DNA of 64,000 nt from Toxoplasma gondii ME49 (GCF_000006565.2 NC_031476.1:3124458-3188457), one strand, 5' to 3'; positions 20,823 to 32,988 are shown, numbered from the stretch's first letter. Notes: generated by a model not told the origin, from the letters alone. A program made the numbers and translations.

Positions 20823-23800
20823 ATGACGCCTGCGTCTCGAGGCGTTCCTCTCGGGTGTACGTACACCGCTCCTGCACTGGAGGGTGGGGTGCAGCCGAGT
20901 CGGAGAATCGGAAGACTGACTCAGATTCTGTTTGTGTTCTTTATTCTCGGCCTTGCTTCGCTTTCCAGCTCGCTCTTCGCACATGAGGGTCAAGAAGAAA
21001 CGGTTTCCCCGTTCCTATTCGCAGTCGGGACCGTGTACAAACAGCCCGGCAGCGTCGCTCCGACTTCGCTTCATTGCGCGGGCTCTGACTCGGGAGGGGA
21101 AGGCTTCGTCCGCTCTTCAGAGAGATCTCTGGTAAGCTCGCGTCTCTTGCGTTTTAGCCGTTAGATATGGGTTTCTGCCGCCACTCGTTTTTACAATATG
21201 GCCTGTGTACAGCGGCTTTCTTACTGTTTATGCCCCCGTGTATTGGTCTCGGATCACCATTTGCGATTCGAGTTCTTAGTTTACTGCCCGAGTGCGAATT
21301 GGTCAGCCATTCGGGGCTCAAGCCTGTTCACTGGATGGACGACTGTCTAGGCAACACAGACGTTTTCAGTGTAGGCCGTGCTACTCCTTCATGACGCGAG
21401 CATCAGCTAACGCCGGGAAGCAGGTGCCTGTGTGTGTATGCCTCCCTGTGCTTATCGACCCCGCATTTCGAACTTTCTCCTGTGTCCGTACACCTTCCAG
21501 AGGCGCGTAAATAATTTCTGATTGTGGCCACGAGCGCGACTAAAGGGGAGCCTCAACAAACTTCAGTGCCGTCCCTCTTCCGTTCGCGCCTTGCAAAAAA
21601 GTCGAGTGTCTTTTTGCTCCCCACCCCCCCTCGGTCCGTTGGAGCTGAGGTGTACGTACACCACACGCCTGAGTGCTCGTGCAGAATGAACAGTTTCGGT
21701 GAGGTCCAGGGCAAAATTGACGATGCGTTTCGTCCTGCATGTACACCGCAGCCAGACGCGTCAGCAGCCTTGGCAGCTGTAAAAGCGTCCCCCTTTCCGG
21801 AGGACGCTTTTACAGCATCGGAAATCCGTTTTCCACCCTGCCACTGGTTTTCTGTGGCTGTGTGGAGTGCTGTTTCTCTCCGTTTCTCTTTCGTCGCTTC
21901 GCACCTTCTCTAGGCTTCGGCGTGCCCTACAGAGGCTTTGCAGGTGGCTGCGTTTGTTGGGTCTTTCAGGCGTTTGTGCGTGGGCAGCCTTCTCGGTCGT
22001 TCGCTCTTTCGTCGCCGCCAGCAGCTTCCTCCGCCTTCTCTCCAGCTGTACAAGAACCGAGCCACTTGGTTTCAGGGCCAACAAGCCTCGCCAGTCGAGA
22101 CGCAGGTGGGTACAGATCTCCGCGCAAGCGACTTCTGTAGTAGACGACTTTAAGTAAACTCTCAAGTCGAGTGCCATGTTTCGGAAAGCCGCGGGAGAAG
22201 GCTGCAGCACTCACGGCGGGAGAGTCGCGCGCGACGGACTCTCCAGGCGCGCCGGGCCATGACGCCTGCACACACGAAGCAAGGGAGTGCATGCACCAGA
22301 ATGGCCCCTTCCCCCCCCCATTCGTTGTTGTAGCTTGCCGAAGCGCATGTGCATGCGTCCGCTTTTGTTTCGAGGCGTCGGCCCCCTGCGGAGTGCGTCG
22401 AACTTTTCCTTCGAGGGTGAAGACATTCGAGGTCCCATCAAGCCCCTGCGAGGCATGGTTCTCCTCGAGAGAAGGGAGGCAGTGGAGAAAAGCGCTGGCG
22501 GCGTCTATCTTCCGATCGAGGTGAAAGCAGCGAGAGAAGAAGAGACACGGACATGGAGAGAAAGGAGAGGGAGAAAGAGAAAAGGCAGCCGACGAGCTCA
22601 GATCAGTAGAATGGAGAAAGGGAACAGTGAAGGGCAGAAGAGACGAGAAGAACGAGATACTGCGAGATCAAAACGTTGAATGGACTTCCCTGTTTCTCTC
22701 GCGCGTGTCTCCGTTTCGAGTTCTCTCGGTTAGGTCTCCGCAGTCACCCGCCTTGTACATCTTTTCGGCACCCGTCGTTCTCGTTTTTCTCCTTTCACAC
22801 TTCCTCCTGTTTCTTGCTCTGTGCGTAGGCGTCGTCCAACGCCTTGCGTCCTTTTTTCCGCGCTCTGTCTCTTTTTTGTGCTCAGTCTAAGGCGAAGCAG
22901 GTGATTGCCAAGGTCATTGAGGTCGGGCCTGGGGAGGTCAATCGCGAGACTGGGTACGCAGGTCTTCAGAAACATTCTTCTCGCGTTTCCTGCGTGTCCG
23001 GCCTTTCCTTTCTCTGTGTCATTCCTTTGTCTCTTGTCTCTCATTCTTTCGTATCTCTCCTTCCTCTGTCTCGCTTGTCGGTCCGAAACTCCTCCCGTTG
23101 TTTTCGTTCTCCTTTCCTTCTCCCATCTGTTTTTTCTTTGTGCCGGAAGCGCCATCGGGGCTGAGCTCGCCGGCCTGGCGTGGTCGGTCGAGGGTACGGT
23201 TCGGGGCGCGAGAAAACGAGCGTGCAGAGCAAAGGCAGGGGGAGTTGTCTTTCTCCCTGGTTTCTTTATGCATGCGACAGGGGAGAGGGGTCACACAGAA
23301 CGCGTACGGAACGTCTGAGAACCGTGCTTTCAAGCTCCACTTGTGCAGGAGAGAGTTCGCTCGTACGAAGCGCTGCACGCGTCTGCGGTGGTGCTCAGCG
23401 TCGCTCTTGCCTTCACCCGGATATGTGAAAAGTATGCTTCCATCCCGCGCATCCTCTGGAAAATACCAAACGCAGTTACTCCGCTTCTTTGCGTGCGTCC
23501 ATGCTGTCTCATGAAGACATGTACATCCATATTGGAGGGTAAATGCAAACAAAGGAAAAAGGAAGGATGTTTGTGCGAACAGGTGTGCAAGGAATTTCAG
23601 GGAATGTGGCATATAGGCATTTATCTATGTGTAGGACAGTGTTAAATGGGTATTTGCATGGAGCTGTCTTTGTCGGTGTATGTACTTGCGCGGGTGTCTG
23701 TCTCACACGCAATGCATGCTCACATGCTCTTCCACTCTTCGGCCCGTTCAGAGCTCGCATTCCAGTTGATGTGGCTATCGGCGACTGGACCATCATTTCG

Positions 23801-24432
23801 CGACACACCTACGATTCGGTGAGGAGAAAAACCAGAAGCGTTTCTCTTCACCTCGACCCTCCAGGCTCCCGGCGTTCTCACCCCCGAACCTCGCTGCATG
23901 TCTTCTCCATGATGCATTGGCGCATCCATAAACACATACACTTTCATGCGATGACCTTTTGATATACATATGTATATGTATATATATGTATATGTATAAA
24001 TATATATATATATATATAGATATAGATACAGATATAGAGGTAGAGTGTTGTGTGTACGCATCTTGTGTGAATCATGTGAGTATGTGCAGCAGATACATGC
24101 CTACTCATGAACGCACATGCGCAAATTCATCGGTGTCTGCTTGTGTGGTTGCCTACGTGCGAATTTGGATCAAAGCTTCGCATCAGAGCGTTCACGGACA
24201 TGCTGCGTTCTCCGTTCAGTTTAAATACAATGGCAAGGACTGCGTCTTGGTGGAGGCCCGCGACATTATCGCGAAAGTCCAAACGACCACGGAGGAAAGG
24301 GACGCGAACCCTTCAGACATTCTTCCTCTCGGCGACACGTGAGTCTCCTGTTCATGCATTCTTACAGATGCACACAGATACACATCTAGAGAGCTTTATA
24401 CACATACATATGCATATATATATATATATGCA

Positions 24433-24464
<32 letters not shown>

Positions 24465-25148
24465 CTTACGTATCTGTTCACGTATATATATACATATACT
24501 TATATGTATATATATATATATATAGGTGTATATATATATATATATGTACATATATGGAGTTTCGAGGTTTTGAGCTTTTGTGGTCGCATCCACCTTGTCG
24601 CTCCTGCTGTTCGGCGACCTGAAACGCGCTAAGTAGTGGACGAGGCACCGCCTGCGCGAGGAGAGTAGACGGAGTGTGCATCCACCGAAGAAGCTGTCCG
24701 GGTGGTCTGTGCTTGTTCCAGAATTTTGGTGAAGCTCGTGAAGCAGGCGCAGCGAACGGCGAGTGGACTGTATCTACAGCCGACGGGCAGCGAGAGGGAC
24801 AGAGGCCAGGGAGTGAAGCGCGCGCAAGTTGTTGCTGTGGGACTCGGCCGCTACAACAGAAACGGAGAGCGTGTTCCGAATGACGTAAGAGGAGAAAAAT
24901 CGAGTTTGAGTTTTGAGGTCGATGTTCAGTAGACACCCAGTCTCAGACTCGGTTCTGAACGTTTTTTCATTCCCTCATCTTTTGGCCGCTCAGACTTCTC
25001 GCTGGACCCATGCACCTCTCTCTTTCGCACGGGAGTTACATCTCTCCATCTCTCAAGAGACAGATACATATGTGTAGACATATAATAAGCACATACCCAT
25101 ACATATTCATATCTAAATATAACTATAGGTTTGTGCGTATTTACAAAC

Positions 25149-25180
<32 letters not shown>

Positions 25181-25638
25181 AGTATGTATGTATACATGTA
25201 CACGTACATGCATCGAGGATGGGATGTATCTGCATGAAGATGTGTGTCTATGCATGGGCAACGTTGATGCACAGGTTGTTTTTTCAGGCGTTGTCTCCAC
25301 GCCTGCATTCTCCTCCCTTGTCCGTGTGTATGCTTGCATGCATCGATGCAGAACTTTCTCCTACAAAAAGTGTACATGAACTCAATTGTGTGTTTAGGTT
25401 GTGACTTTTTTTATCGGGGTCCCTCCGCTGACGTGGAAAGGCTGTGCTGCAGATCCACCCACCTGCGCGCGTTTTCTTCGTAGAGCGCAAGTCGAGTTTT
25501 CTGTCTCGGGTGTCTCCGCAGGTGGTGCCGGGGGACGAAGTCCTGTTCCCGGCTTACAGCCAAGACGAGCCGGAGATGAAGTACGGCGGCGAGTCTTACG
25601 CGTTCGTGCGAGCGGCTGATCTCTTGGCAAAGTGGTGA
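20823..25638 (+). CDS. Cpn20: Apicoplast-type double-GroES co-chaperonin Cpn20, eight exons
   Basis: Exons 20823-21131, about 21933-22105, 22334-22520, 22886-22953, 23752-23818, 24220-24338, 24722-24884 and 25522-25638 join in phase to 400 residues. Exon 1 carries a signal-anchor ([20 protein letters not shown]) and exon 2 an Arg/Ser/Leu-rich transit-peptide-like stretch, the bipartite leader of apicoplast proteins. GroES domain 1 starts at about 195 with [20 protein letters not shown] and the mobile loop SAGGVYLP, then [25 protein letters not shown] and [13 protein letters not shown]. Domain 2 follows with [46 protein letters not shown] and a final RAADLLAKW. Tandem GroES domains define plastid Cpn20, partner of the Cpn60 folding chamber. 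All junctions are GT/AG; only the exon 2 acceptor (CTACAG before 21933) is uncertain. Introns hold (TA)n tracts and a 15-bp hairpin. Confidence 0.92.
20854..20867. repeat. Palindrome GGTGTACGTACACC, copy 1
   Basis: A perfect 14-bp palindrome, here within the first exon of Cpn20 just after its start codon. Two more copies are at 21649-21662 and 30809-30822. Confidence 0.9.
21649..21662. repeat. Palindrome GGTGTACGTACACC, copy 2
   Basis: Second perfect copy, in Cpn20 intron 1. Together with copy 3 it shares the longer string GCTGAGGTGTACGTACACC (19 bases), so the similarity goes beyond the palindrome. Confidence 0.9.
21776..21816. repeat. Perfect 15-bp inverted repeat (hairpin) in Cpn20 intron 1
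   Basis: GCTGTAAAAGCGTCC at 21776-21790 is the exact reverse complement of 21802-21816, with an 11-base loop between. It lies about 120-160 bases before the exon 2 acceptor. Confidence 0.9.
23961..25176. repeat. Cluster of (TA)n tracts in Cpn20 introns 5-7
   Basis: TA-rich runs lie at about 23961-24036, 24411-24466, 24483-24555 and 25149-25176, all inside introns flanking the short exons that code for the second half of the protein. Confidence 0.85.
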
Positions 25639-27619
25639 AAAGCTTCGCAAATGTATGTGGAAATTCTTACACTCGAGATGTCCGGCGGCGTTCCGCTCTC
25701 GACGCAGACGCATGGGTTTGTCTCCCGCGAAGCAGCGGCCATTCCACGGACTCACCTCTCTTCTTCCTATCGCTGCCTCCCGCAGACATCTAGCTAGCCA
25801 GTCTCTCTGGACAACGCTATCTCGGAAGGTTCACTTTTCTCTCTGCCTCTCTGTCTAGGCTCTCTACTGACAGCCTCCGTGAACTCCAGCAGTGAGGCGG
25901 TGCAAACGAGATCTGTCGGTGTAGAGACACCGGAGGGACATGTGCGTTTCAGCTGTCTTGACGTTCTGGGTCAGGAACTCTCAAAGTTTCTGCGCCGATT
26001 TCGGAGTGGCCTCTGTGCTGGACAGTGTCTTTGATTCAGGGATTTCTTTGTTCGTTGAGGTATTCGCGGTCTCCACTGGGCTGGTGCCGAGGTTTATATG
26101 TGGCGGCGAGGGGAGAGTGTCATTTTTTTCTGCGTTGTGTTCCAGTTCTGGGTCTGAGTGTGACGGACTTTTGCCTACACCTTTTTCGTCTCGTCTGTGT
26201 GGCAGAGACTGTGGTTCCGCGATAGGCGTTCTCTGCGCCTTCTACATCTGAAGTTGTCTCTCCTCTCTCGCGGCTGGTCTCGCGTTCTGGGGGGCTCTCG
26301 ACCCCCGTGCTTTTCTACTCCCTTCTCCGTTTTCTGCGTCGTGGTTCAGACCATCGGACCCGATGCGAATTTTGAGAGGCCAGACACGCTCCCGGACTTG
26401 GCATCTCTCGCTTCACCAGCGCCACGGAGCGAGCGCGGGAGTCGCGGAACAGGGAGAGAGAAGATGCGCGAGAAATAGACTTGCCTTTTTCAATCCCAGC
26501 CGACGAGACGCGGGCGAACTGGGAGAGGACGAAGATAAAGAACACGGAGAACAGCACGATTAGAGAGAAAACAAGAGGAGAAAGAAGAGGAGAGAAAGCA
26601 GAGAGGGGGTGGCGCGAAAGACAGAGCACAAGTAGAGACAGGGGGAAATCCTTTAAAGGCAAGACAGTGCGCGAGCGCGAGTTGTGGACCTCAGCTCGCA
26701 TAAAAAACGGAGACGTGATCGCCTAAGTAGGAAATCGAAGAAGCGGGACGAAGCGAGACAAGGACTGCGAGCCATGATGACACTCGGAAGAAACAGAAAC
26801 ATACACTGACACTACTTGTTCGCTGAGATGGAGGTGCGATATACATGTTGTTCTCGGTAGCTGGGCGATTGCAGCAGTGAAACGCACACTAAAAATCAGG
26901 TGGAACGAGCTCTGAAACGTCGAGGAGCAAAACGAGACGAATGATTCTCAGGTCTACTCCGGAGCTTTGGGCGCGTTTCTTTCCGAGATAAAGATTAGAT
27001 TTCCGTTTCCACGATAAAACTGTCAAACAAAAAAGCCGTAACACACGGGGTCGGTACATACACCTCACACCCGCTTCCTCCACGTCATCACACGGCGCTT
27101 CACCGAGCAGCTTTCCCTGCATCCTTCACAGCCGAAAACGCGTTTTCGTCAGATGCTCCAGATTCTCGAACTCGCAGTTTTCTTGTCCTCTCTGCGCCTC
27201 ACCTGTCCCCCACGCGTGTCGTCTCTCGGCAAGGAAACAGTAACAAAGACTTTCGAGATCGAAATGAGTCGTCCAACGCGTAGTATCTGCTCCCCAGAAA
27301 AATGTAGTTTATATAAACCTTGTTCGTCGGCTCGTGTTGGTTTTAGAAACGAACTCCCGATTGGAGGATTGGAGGAGAGGGGCGCTTTTCTGTGCGCGTC
27401 AGAGCCACAGGTGGAGACTGGAGTTCGCAGTTCTCTACAGAAATAAAGGGATCTGTGTGTGTGTCGACAGCGAGGGCCTTGTCGCGACTTCCTGTCACAT
27501 TTCCTTGCCTCCAAACTGTCCTTCAGAAGAACGCATCATCTCGTCTCGCTCCTCCGGATCGCCTCTTCCCCCTCCCCTCCCCTCCCCCGCAGCTCGAGCG
27601 AAGTTTCTTTCCAGCTGTG
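25639..27619. other. Convergent 3' region between Cpn20 and RFC3
   Basis: Both flanking genes end here, so this is probably their 3' UTRs. A minus frame at 26315-26701 codes a hydrophobic stretch and a plus frame at 26197-26478 overlaps it; neither has a known domain, and both lie in CT/GA-rich sequence. I see no supported gene. Confidence 0.4.
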
Positions 27620-30600
27620 CTACGTTCTCTTGACGACGTCTGCGAGATGGAGGACGCGCATCGCTTGCGCCAAAAAAGCTTCGAGGTGAATGATTTCCTT
27701 CGACCCCTTCTTCAGAGTGTGCGAAAAATGCGCGGCTGCATGCACCAAGACGGTCGCAGGGTCGTGGCCGGCGGCCTGGCGGCTCGAGCCGGGCGTCTCT
27801 GCGGAGGCGCCTGCAGCGCGCGGCTTCGGCTGCTTTTCGCGGACAAGAGCGAGGAGTGTGGTGAGGAGGCGACCGAGGACAAGCTCGCCTGGGATGAGGA
27901 CAGAAAGCAGGTCGTACAGCATCCCTCGACACTCTGAAAGCGCCCGCGGACTCTGTTGCCGGAAGGCGCACACTGCGATCTCGTCGCACAGGCGCTCCCA
28001 GGGCAGTGGGAAGGGTGACGCCTCGCCGCGAGGCAGAGACAGAGCGGTAGACGGAGACAGAGACGCGGTGAAGTTGTGGGTCGCGAGACACTCCAGCGCG
28101 AGCCCGGCGCGACGCAAGTTGCGCGCACTCTTTTCGGAAATCGTTTGCAAAAGAGCATCGGGCGCCACCTGAGGCTGGACAGAGAAGAACAACGAGGGAA
28201 CGGGGAGGAAAGAACAAGATGGACCGCGAAGCAAAGATGAAAAGGATGAGAGGTGAAAGAGCGACTGAACATCTCGACACTCTGTGAGAAGCGTCTTCCG
28301 ACTTTCGAAGGCCTCTTTCGTTTGTGGTCTGTCTCTCCCTACGATTCTCTCATGCTCGCTGCCTCTTCCCCATGCCGTTGCCTCGTTCGCCGGCCTTCTG
28401 TCGAGGCTCTCTGTCAACCTGTTCACCCCAGCCTTCGCACTCTCTTCAATCTCCCCTGCACCCGGTCCCCGCCATCGCTCGTCCGGCCTCCTGCCCGTCG
28501 CCTCGCCTTCTCTCTCGCGCGTTCCGCCCAGTTCTCTCACGCACAGGGAGGCCTTCTTTGTCGCAGAGGGATCTGAGGAAGGAGGCGACGGCGCGGTGCG
28601 AGGGGAGAGGAACGCGAACGCAGAAGCAGCGACTCTTCAGGGGCGCAGAGAACCTCTCGAGTCTCTCCACGAGGAAGACGAACTTTAGCCGCGAAGAGTA
28701 GATCTCCAGCGTTCGACGCAGCGCATGCTGTGCACTCTCCGAGAGAAGATCTGCGTCCTGGAAAATGCAAACTGAAGAGAGGGAGAACAACGGACAGCCG
28801 CTGTGAAAACGGCGCTCACGCGACGGCGAACGCACCAAAACATCAGACACCCCACCTCCAAAAGAGATACATGAGCACGCATATACATACTTGCATGAAA
28901 GTTGCCCCATAGAGGCAAAGTCATATCTCTCGCTGATCGAAAAGAGAGATAAATACATGAACAGAGCTATCCGTGACTGGTGCTCGGTAGATATCCACAC
29001 TCTGTGCACCTACAAACTCCTCTCTGTGTCGGAGGATACATACGCTTTAACATAAATATATATATATATAGAGAGAGAGAGAGATAAATAGGTAGATAAA
29101 TAGATAAATTGGTAGATAGAGAGATAGGTAGATAGAGATAGATATGGCAATTGGTGCAGATAATGGACGACGAGGTATTTGAGATTACTTTTGAAGGGGG
29201 GCACACTGGATGCCTTCGGAGCCGCGAAGAAGGAAGAGACTCCTGAGAGGGTTGTGCTTTCGGCGATGTCTTTGATAATCGACTGCACGATTGCGCGATC
29301 TTTCACACCGAACTCCTGACAGGAAACTGAAAACGCAGAATCGTTCAGGCGCATTCTTCACCCTTCCTGCCAGACATCGAGTCTTTTTGATCAACGCCGC
29401 CGAGCTGAAGCGCGTGGACTTCACGACTGTGCTGTTCGAACGGACTCTCCTCGGATCCCGCAGAGCCCGCTATCGCTGCAAAAGCGAATCTGAAGATCCC
29501 AGTGAGACCCAGTGAATGCAAAAAACGCGTTTGCTTCTTCCTCAACCTCACTATCCTCGTTCGCGTCGAAGTTCTCTGCTCTTTGTGCTCGTTCCCTTGT
29601 TCTTCCGTGAATGTTCTGCCCTCCTGTTCTTCCGTGTTCCCCTGTTCTTCTCTTCTGTCTCCTTGGTTTTTCGTCTGCTGTCTCCTTGGTTTTTTCTCTG
29701 AGAGGTTCGCTCCTTTCTGACTTACGCAGAATATGGTGCGAGGATCGGCAGACTGTGGCCTCTGTGCCTGACTCTCGGTCAGTGAACGTTTCAACTCGAA
29801 CCTGAGGAAGAGAACTCAGAAATGGCAAGACCCCATGAGGAAAGCAGAACGGAATTCGAAGAAAGAGCGGATCTAGAAAAACAAACTTGGAAAGAAGGCA
29901 GAAATCTCTCCCCCCCCCCCCCATTCCCCCCCCTAACCCCGGTCGACTTCGTTACGTCTCGCGAGAAAACATTTTCTTCGTGTTGGTTTCCCCGTGGACG
30001 CTTCGCTTCCACTTGTCTGATTGTTCTGTCTCCTCGCCTTTTCCCGCGCGCCTCCTGACAAAGCAGAGACGAGACGCTTTCCCTGTTGCTCGAGACAGAA
30101 AGTGCATTTTTCCGGACTGCTCGCCCTCTGAGAGAGGAGAAAAAATCCTCAGAAGCCTCGGCGCGCACCTTATCGACTGCATCTCCAAAGATTCTTCGTA
30201 CAAGGGCGAGCACGCGAGTCTTCTTGCCCCCGCCAGTCGGACCGTAGAAGAGGAGGTGAGGAAGCGAAGCCGACGCAGCTTGCTGAACAAGAGAGAACGC
30301 ATGGAAGAGGCAGAAAAGAAACAGCAACGCAGCGACGGGCGTGGAGGTGGAAGTACACCGGAGCAGCAGAGCAGAAGAGACTGGGGAGACAAGAGGTGAA
30401 GGCCGGAACCACGAACAAGAAAAGGAGAGAGAGGGAGAACGCGTCTTCTTCTCAGTAGACGGAAAAGAGATCACTCCGGACAGAAAGAAGGACGATCAAG
30501 AAAAAGCAAAAGAGGAGACGAGAAGGGTAAAGAGAGAAGAGGGAGAGACAGAGGAGGAGAGCACAGGGCGGTCACAAGGAGACGAACCTTCAGGAGAAGA

Positions 30601-30668
30601 CGGGAGATTTCTGGGTGGATTGAGAGTTCCTCGATTTCGCGAGGAGCGTGTTTATCCACCCACAACAT
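27620..30668 (-). CDS. RFC3: Replication factor C subunit 3 (clamp loader, RFC3/yeast Rfc5 type), six exons
   Basis: Minus-strand exons 30668-30588, 30282-30169, 29801-29726, 29326-29189, 28771-28545 and 28168-27620 join in frame to 394 residues; human RFC3 is about 356. The start MLWVDKHAPREIEEL is the family N terminus. Walker A GPTGGGKKT is at 41-49, the strand-and-sensor region GVKDRAIVQSIIKDIAE lies at about 99-115, CIFQDADLLSESAQHALRRT runs from 138 in place of the Walker B region, and the arginine-finger SRC is at 183-185 in LKSRCFCVRVP. The C-terminal collar domain ends with KEIIHLEAFLAQAMRVL. Its role is loading PCNA onto primed DNA with the other RFC subunits in the nucleus. Between residues 115 and 135 is an insertion relative to human RFC3. 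The last intron's donor CCT/GTGCGT was chosen because it keeps frame and family spacing. Confidence 0.93.
29041..29145. repeat. TA/GA/GATA microsatellite in RFC3 intron 4
   Basis: A TA run (about 29054-29070) is followed by GA repeats and degenerate GATA/GATAAAT units up to about 29145. It lies in the intron between RFC3 exons 4 and 5. Confidence 0.85.
29908..29940. repeat. Poly-C tract in RFC3 intron 2 (G-rich on the transcribed strand)
   Basis: Runs of C of about 13, 8 and 4 bases lie within about 30 bases. On the minus strand, the sense strand of RFC3, these are G runs about 110-140 bases before the exon 3 acceptor and could form a G-quadruplex in the pre-mRNA. Confidence 0.8.
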
Positions 30669-30808
30669 TTTTGTAGAGGAAGGTCTGAGGTATCTGAAAA
30701 GAAGAGAAACGACGAGTCAGCAGTTGACGGCGGCCGCCTCCAAAGGAGCCGAAAAGAGAAAAAAAAACTTTACGAAGCTCTGACGTAAGAACCTGCTGCG
30801 CTTGCTGA

Positions 30809-30822
30809 GGTGTACGTACACC
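30809..30822. repeat. Palindrome GGTGTACGTACACC, copy 3
   Basis: Third perfect copy, about 140-155 bases upstream of the RFC3 start on the minus strand, a promoter-proximal position. Confidence 0.9.
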
Positions 30823-32970
30823 CGTCAGGACCGAGGCGTCCTCGCTTTCCCGTCTCGATTGTCCATTCTCTTTCGATGCGCTTGGAACGCGAACCTGTGT
30901 ACCCTAAAGTTTCTGCCCTCACAAAGAACTGGAGAGGCATTCCTCTGTGAGAAAGCATGCCTCGACTTCCAACAACAGTCCGGCGGCCAAGTCATCACAG
31001 AAGGAGAGCTCAGAACCGCGGAAGATTCTTTTGGGAAGCCAAACTACTCGCCGGAAACGAGGTTGCGAGTCACACACAGGCAGGGAAATCTCTGCAGCGG
31101 TGTGTATGTGAAGAAACATCGACTTCCAATAGGATGAAACAGAGGCACACAAATGAAAGGACGCACGATAGGCTCCGAGGAAAAAAGTGTAGAGGCGCGG
31201 AGCAAAGCGTCTCTTCGAACGAAAGGCCTGGGCCGTAGAAAGAAGCTGAGGGAATGGCGCGAAGAGTGGTGCGTGGTTCTTCGGCGTGTGTGCACGTCGC
31301 AGAGAAATCCTTGATTTTTCGTTCTTTCAAACAAACACAAAAGGAGGAAAGGCGCTCCTCGAGGTACGCCGGAATACCAAGAGAAGCGAACTGAGGAAGT
31401 GCCAGTCCAGAGAAGCCCCCAAACGCCTTTGAGAGGGCTCGCGGCAGACAGCTGCAGGAGACGGCACACAGCTGGCGAACGGAGGGAAAATCCAAGGAAA
31501 GCCTTTGATTCTTTAGAAAGAGTCAATCATAAAGTGGGGAGAAGCTGTCGGAAAGGCGTCTTTCATTTTCGACCGAGCGGTGTGTCTTGAGATAAAGCAG
31601 CACAGTGATCCCAGCATGCGGACGCACACCCGACCCGCTCCCCCCACGAAGCGACGGTGTGCAGAGGCGCCTGTTCTTCGCTCAGCTCCGTCAAGCAGAG
31701 GACATCTCTGGACAGAGACAAACGAAACTCTGGGTGTCGATCCTGTGTCCTCGCCACTCTATCGAGACCTGCCGGCAATACTGGACTTCAAGCGTATCTA
31801 GGAATCGCTGCGGTCGCAACTGGACAGACAAGGAGTTGCTGCCTCCTGCATGTATATAGAGCGTCTACTTCTATAAATAAATCTCTAAAGCTGTATATGT
31901 ACAGGTGTATGCATTGAAAGAAAGAAACATTTGCATGCATTTGTGAGCTCGCAAATACGTAAATCCCTGCATACACACAGGGAACAGCCAGAACAAGAGA
32001 GTCGCGCCTCTTCGTGGACGTGCTCATCTTCGGTTCAGATGTTTCAGCAGGGACATCCGAACTTCTGCGCATCTGCGTTTGTGTGCGCGTTGAGAGAAAA
32101 GCACACGAAAGCGCCGAGACTTCTGTGGAGACGGAGAGCTCCACGTCTGTGTGTCAACGCGTGTCGTTTGTGATGCATTTGTCATGCTCTTCATGTATCG
32201 GGAAAGGCGACAAAAAGTTCTGCGTTTCTCGTACATGACGTCTAAGCTGTCGAGAACCTAAATGCTGGCGAACATGCGGAAAAATGAACAGTAGATTCAT
32301 CGGCCTATTGCAGGTGTATCTGCGGCCGGTTCTTCAGCTTAAGCGTACAACGGAACTGGAAGAAAGAGCTTTCGCGGGAACAGGAAACGAAAGCAAACAT
32401 CGTCTTTGGCTCTTGAGAGCTATGGTACTTGGAAACGAGGTTCCTTCTCTCGGCACCCTCCACAGCTGTCACTCTCGCGCGATTTTCTCTACACTTGGTT
32501 CTGCTGAAAGATCGAAAGCTGTGTTTCCTCCTCGCCACAAGACAGTATGCTCTTAGGAGTCGCAGACAGAAACATTGGTGACGTCCATGATTCTGCAGTA
32601 CTTCTCTGGACTTTACGTGACGTGGTTGGTCTGGCCCACGAAATGTGCTACTTGCGTGTTGCTTTTCTACATACAGGATCTGTGTTCCCAAGGAATCACT
32701 TTTCGTTATCGCGTTCTGTCTGTGTTTCTCGATTCCCTCCCTTTCTCTGTCGCTGCGCATTTCTCATACGTGAGGCGCATCGGATTTCTCGATCGCGAAC
32801 TAACAAAACAAGGTTTTTGAAGATCGGAGAGATGCCCGTCGCTCACGGAGTGACTCGCTAGATGTGTTTCGCCGCCGTAGTTGTAGTAAGCGAACAGTGT
32901 ACATCCTGTAAAGTTTTCTTATTTTAAGAATCGAGGCGGTTTAGGGTTAGGGCAAAGTAAACAAAATAAT

Positions 32971-32988
32971 GATCTCTCGCGAGAGATC
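32971..32988. repeat. 18-bp perfect palindrome GATCTCTCGCGAGAGATC
   Basis: Perfect two-fold symmetry centred on CGCG. It lies in a spacer with no assigned gene, about 20 bases downstream of a TTTAGGGTTAGGG string. Confidence 0.9.

Noticed and set aside
26315..26701. Minus frame with a hydrophobic stretch resembling a membrane segment
   Set aside because: Derived from CT/GA-biased sequence in a convergent 3' region; overlapping plus frame equally open; no family.
32938..32953. TTTAGGGTTAGGG as an interstitial telomere
   Set aside because: Only about two units; too short to call telomeric.
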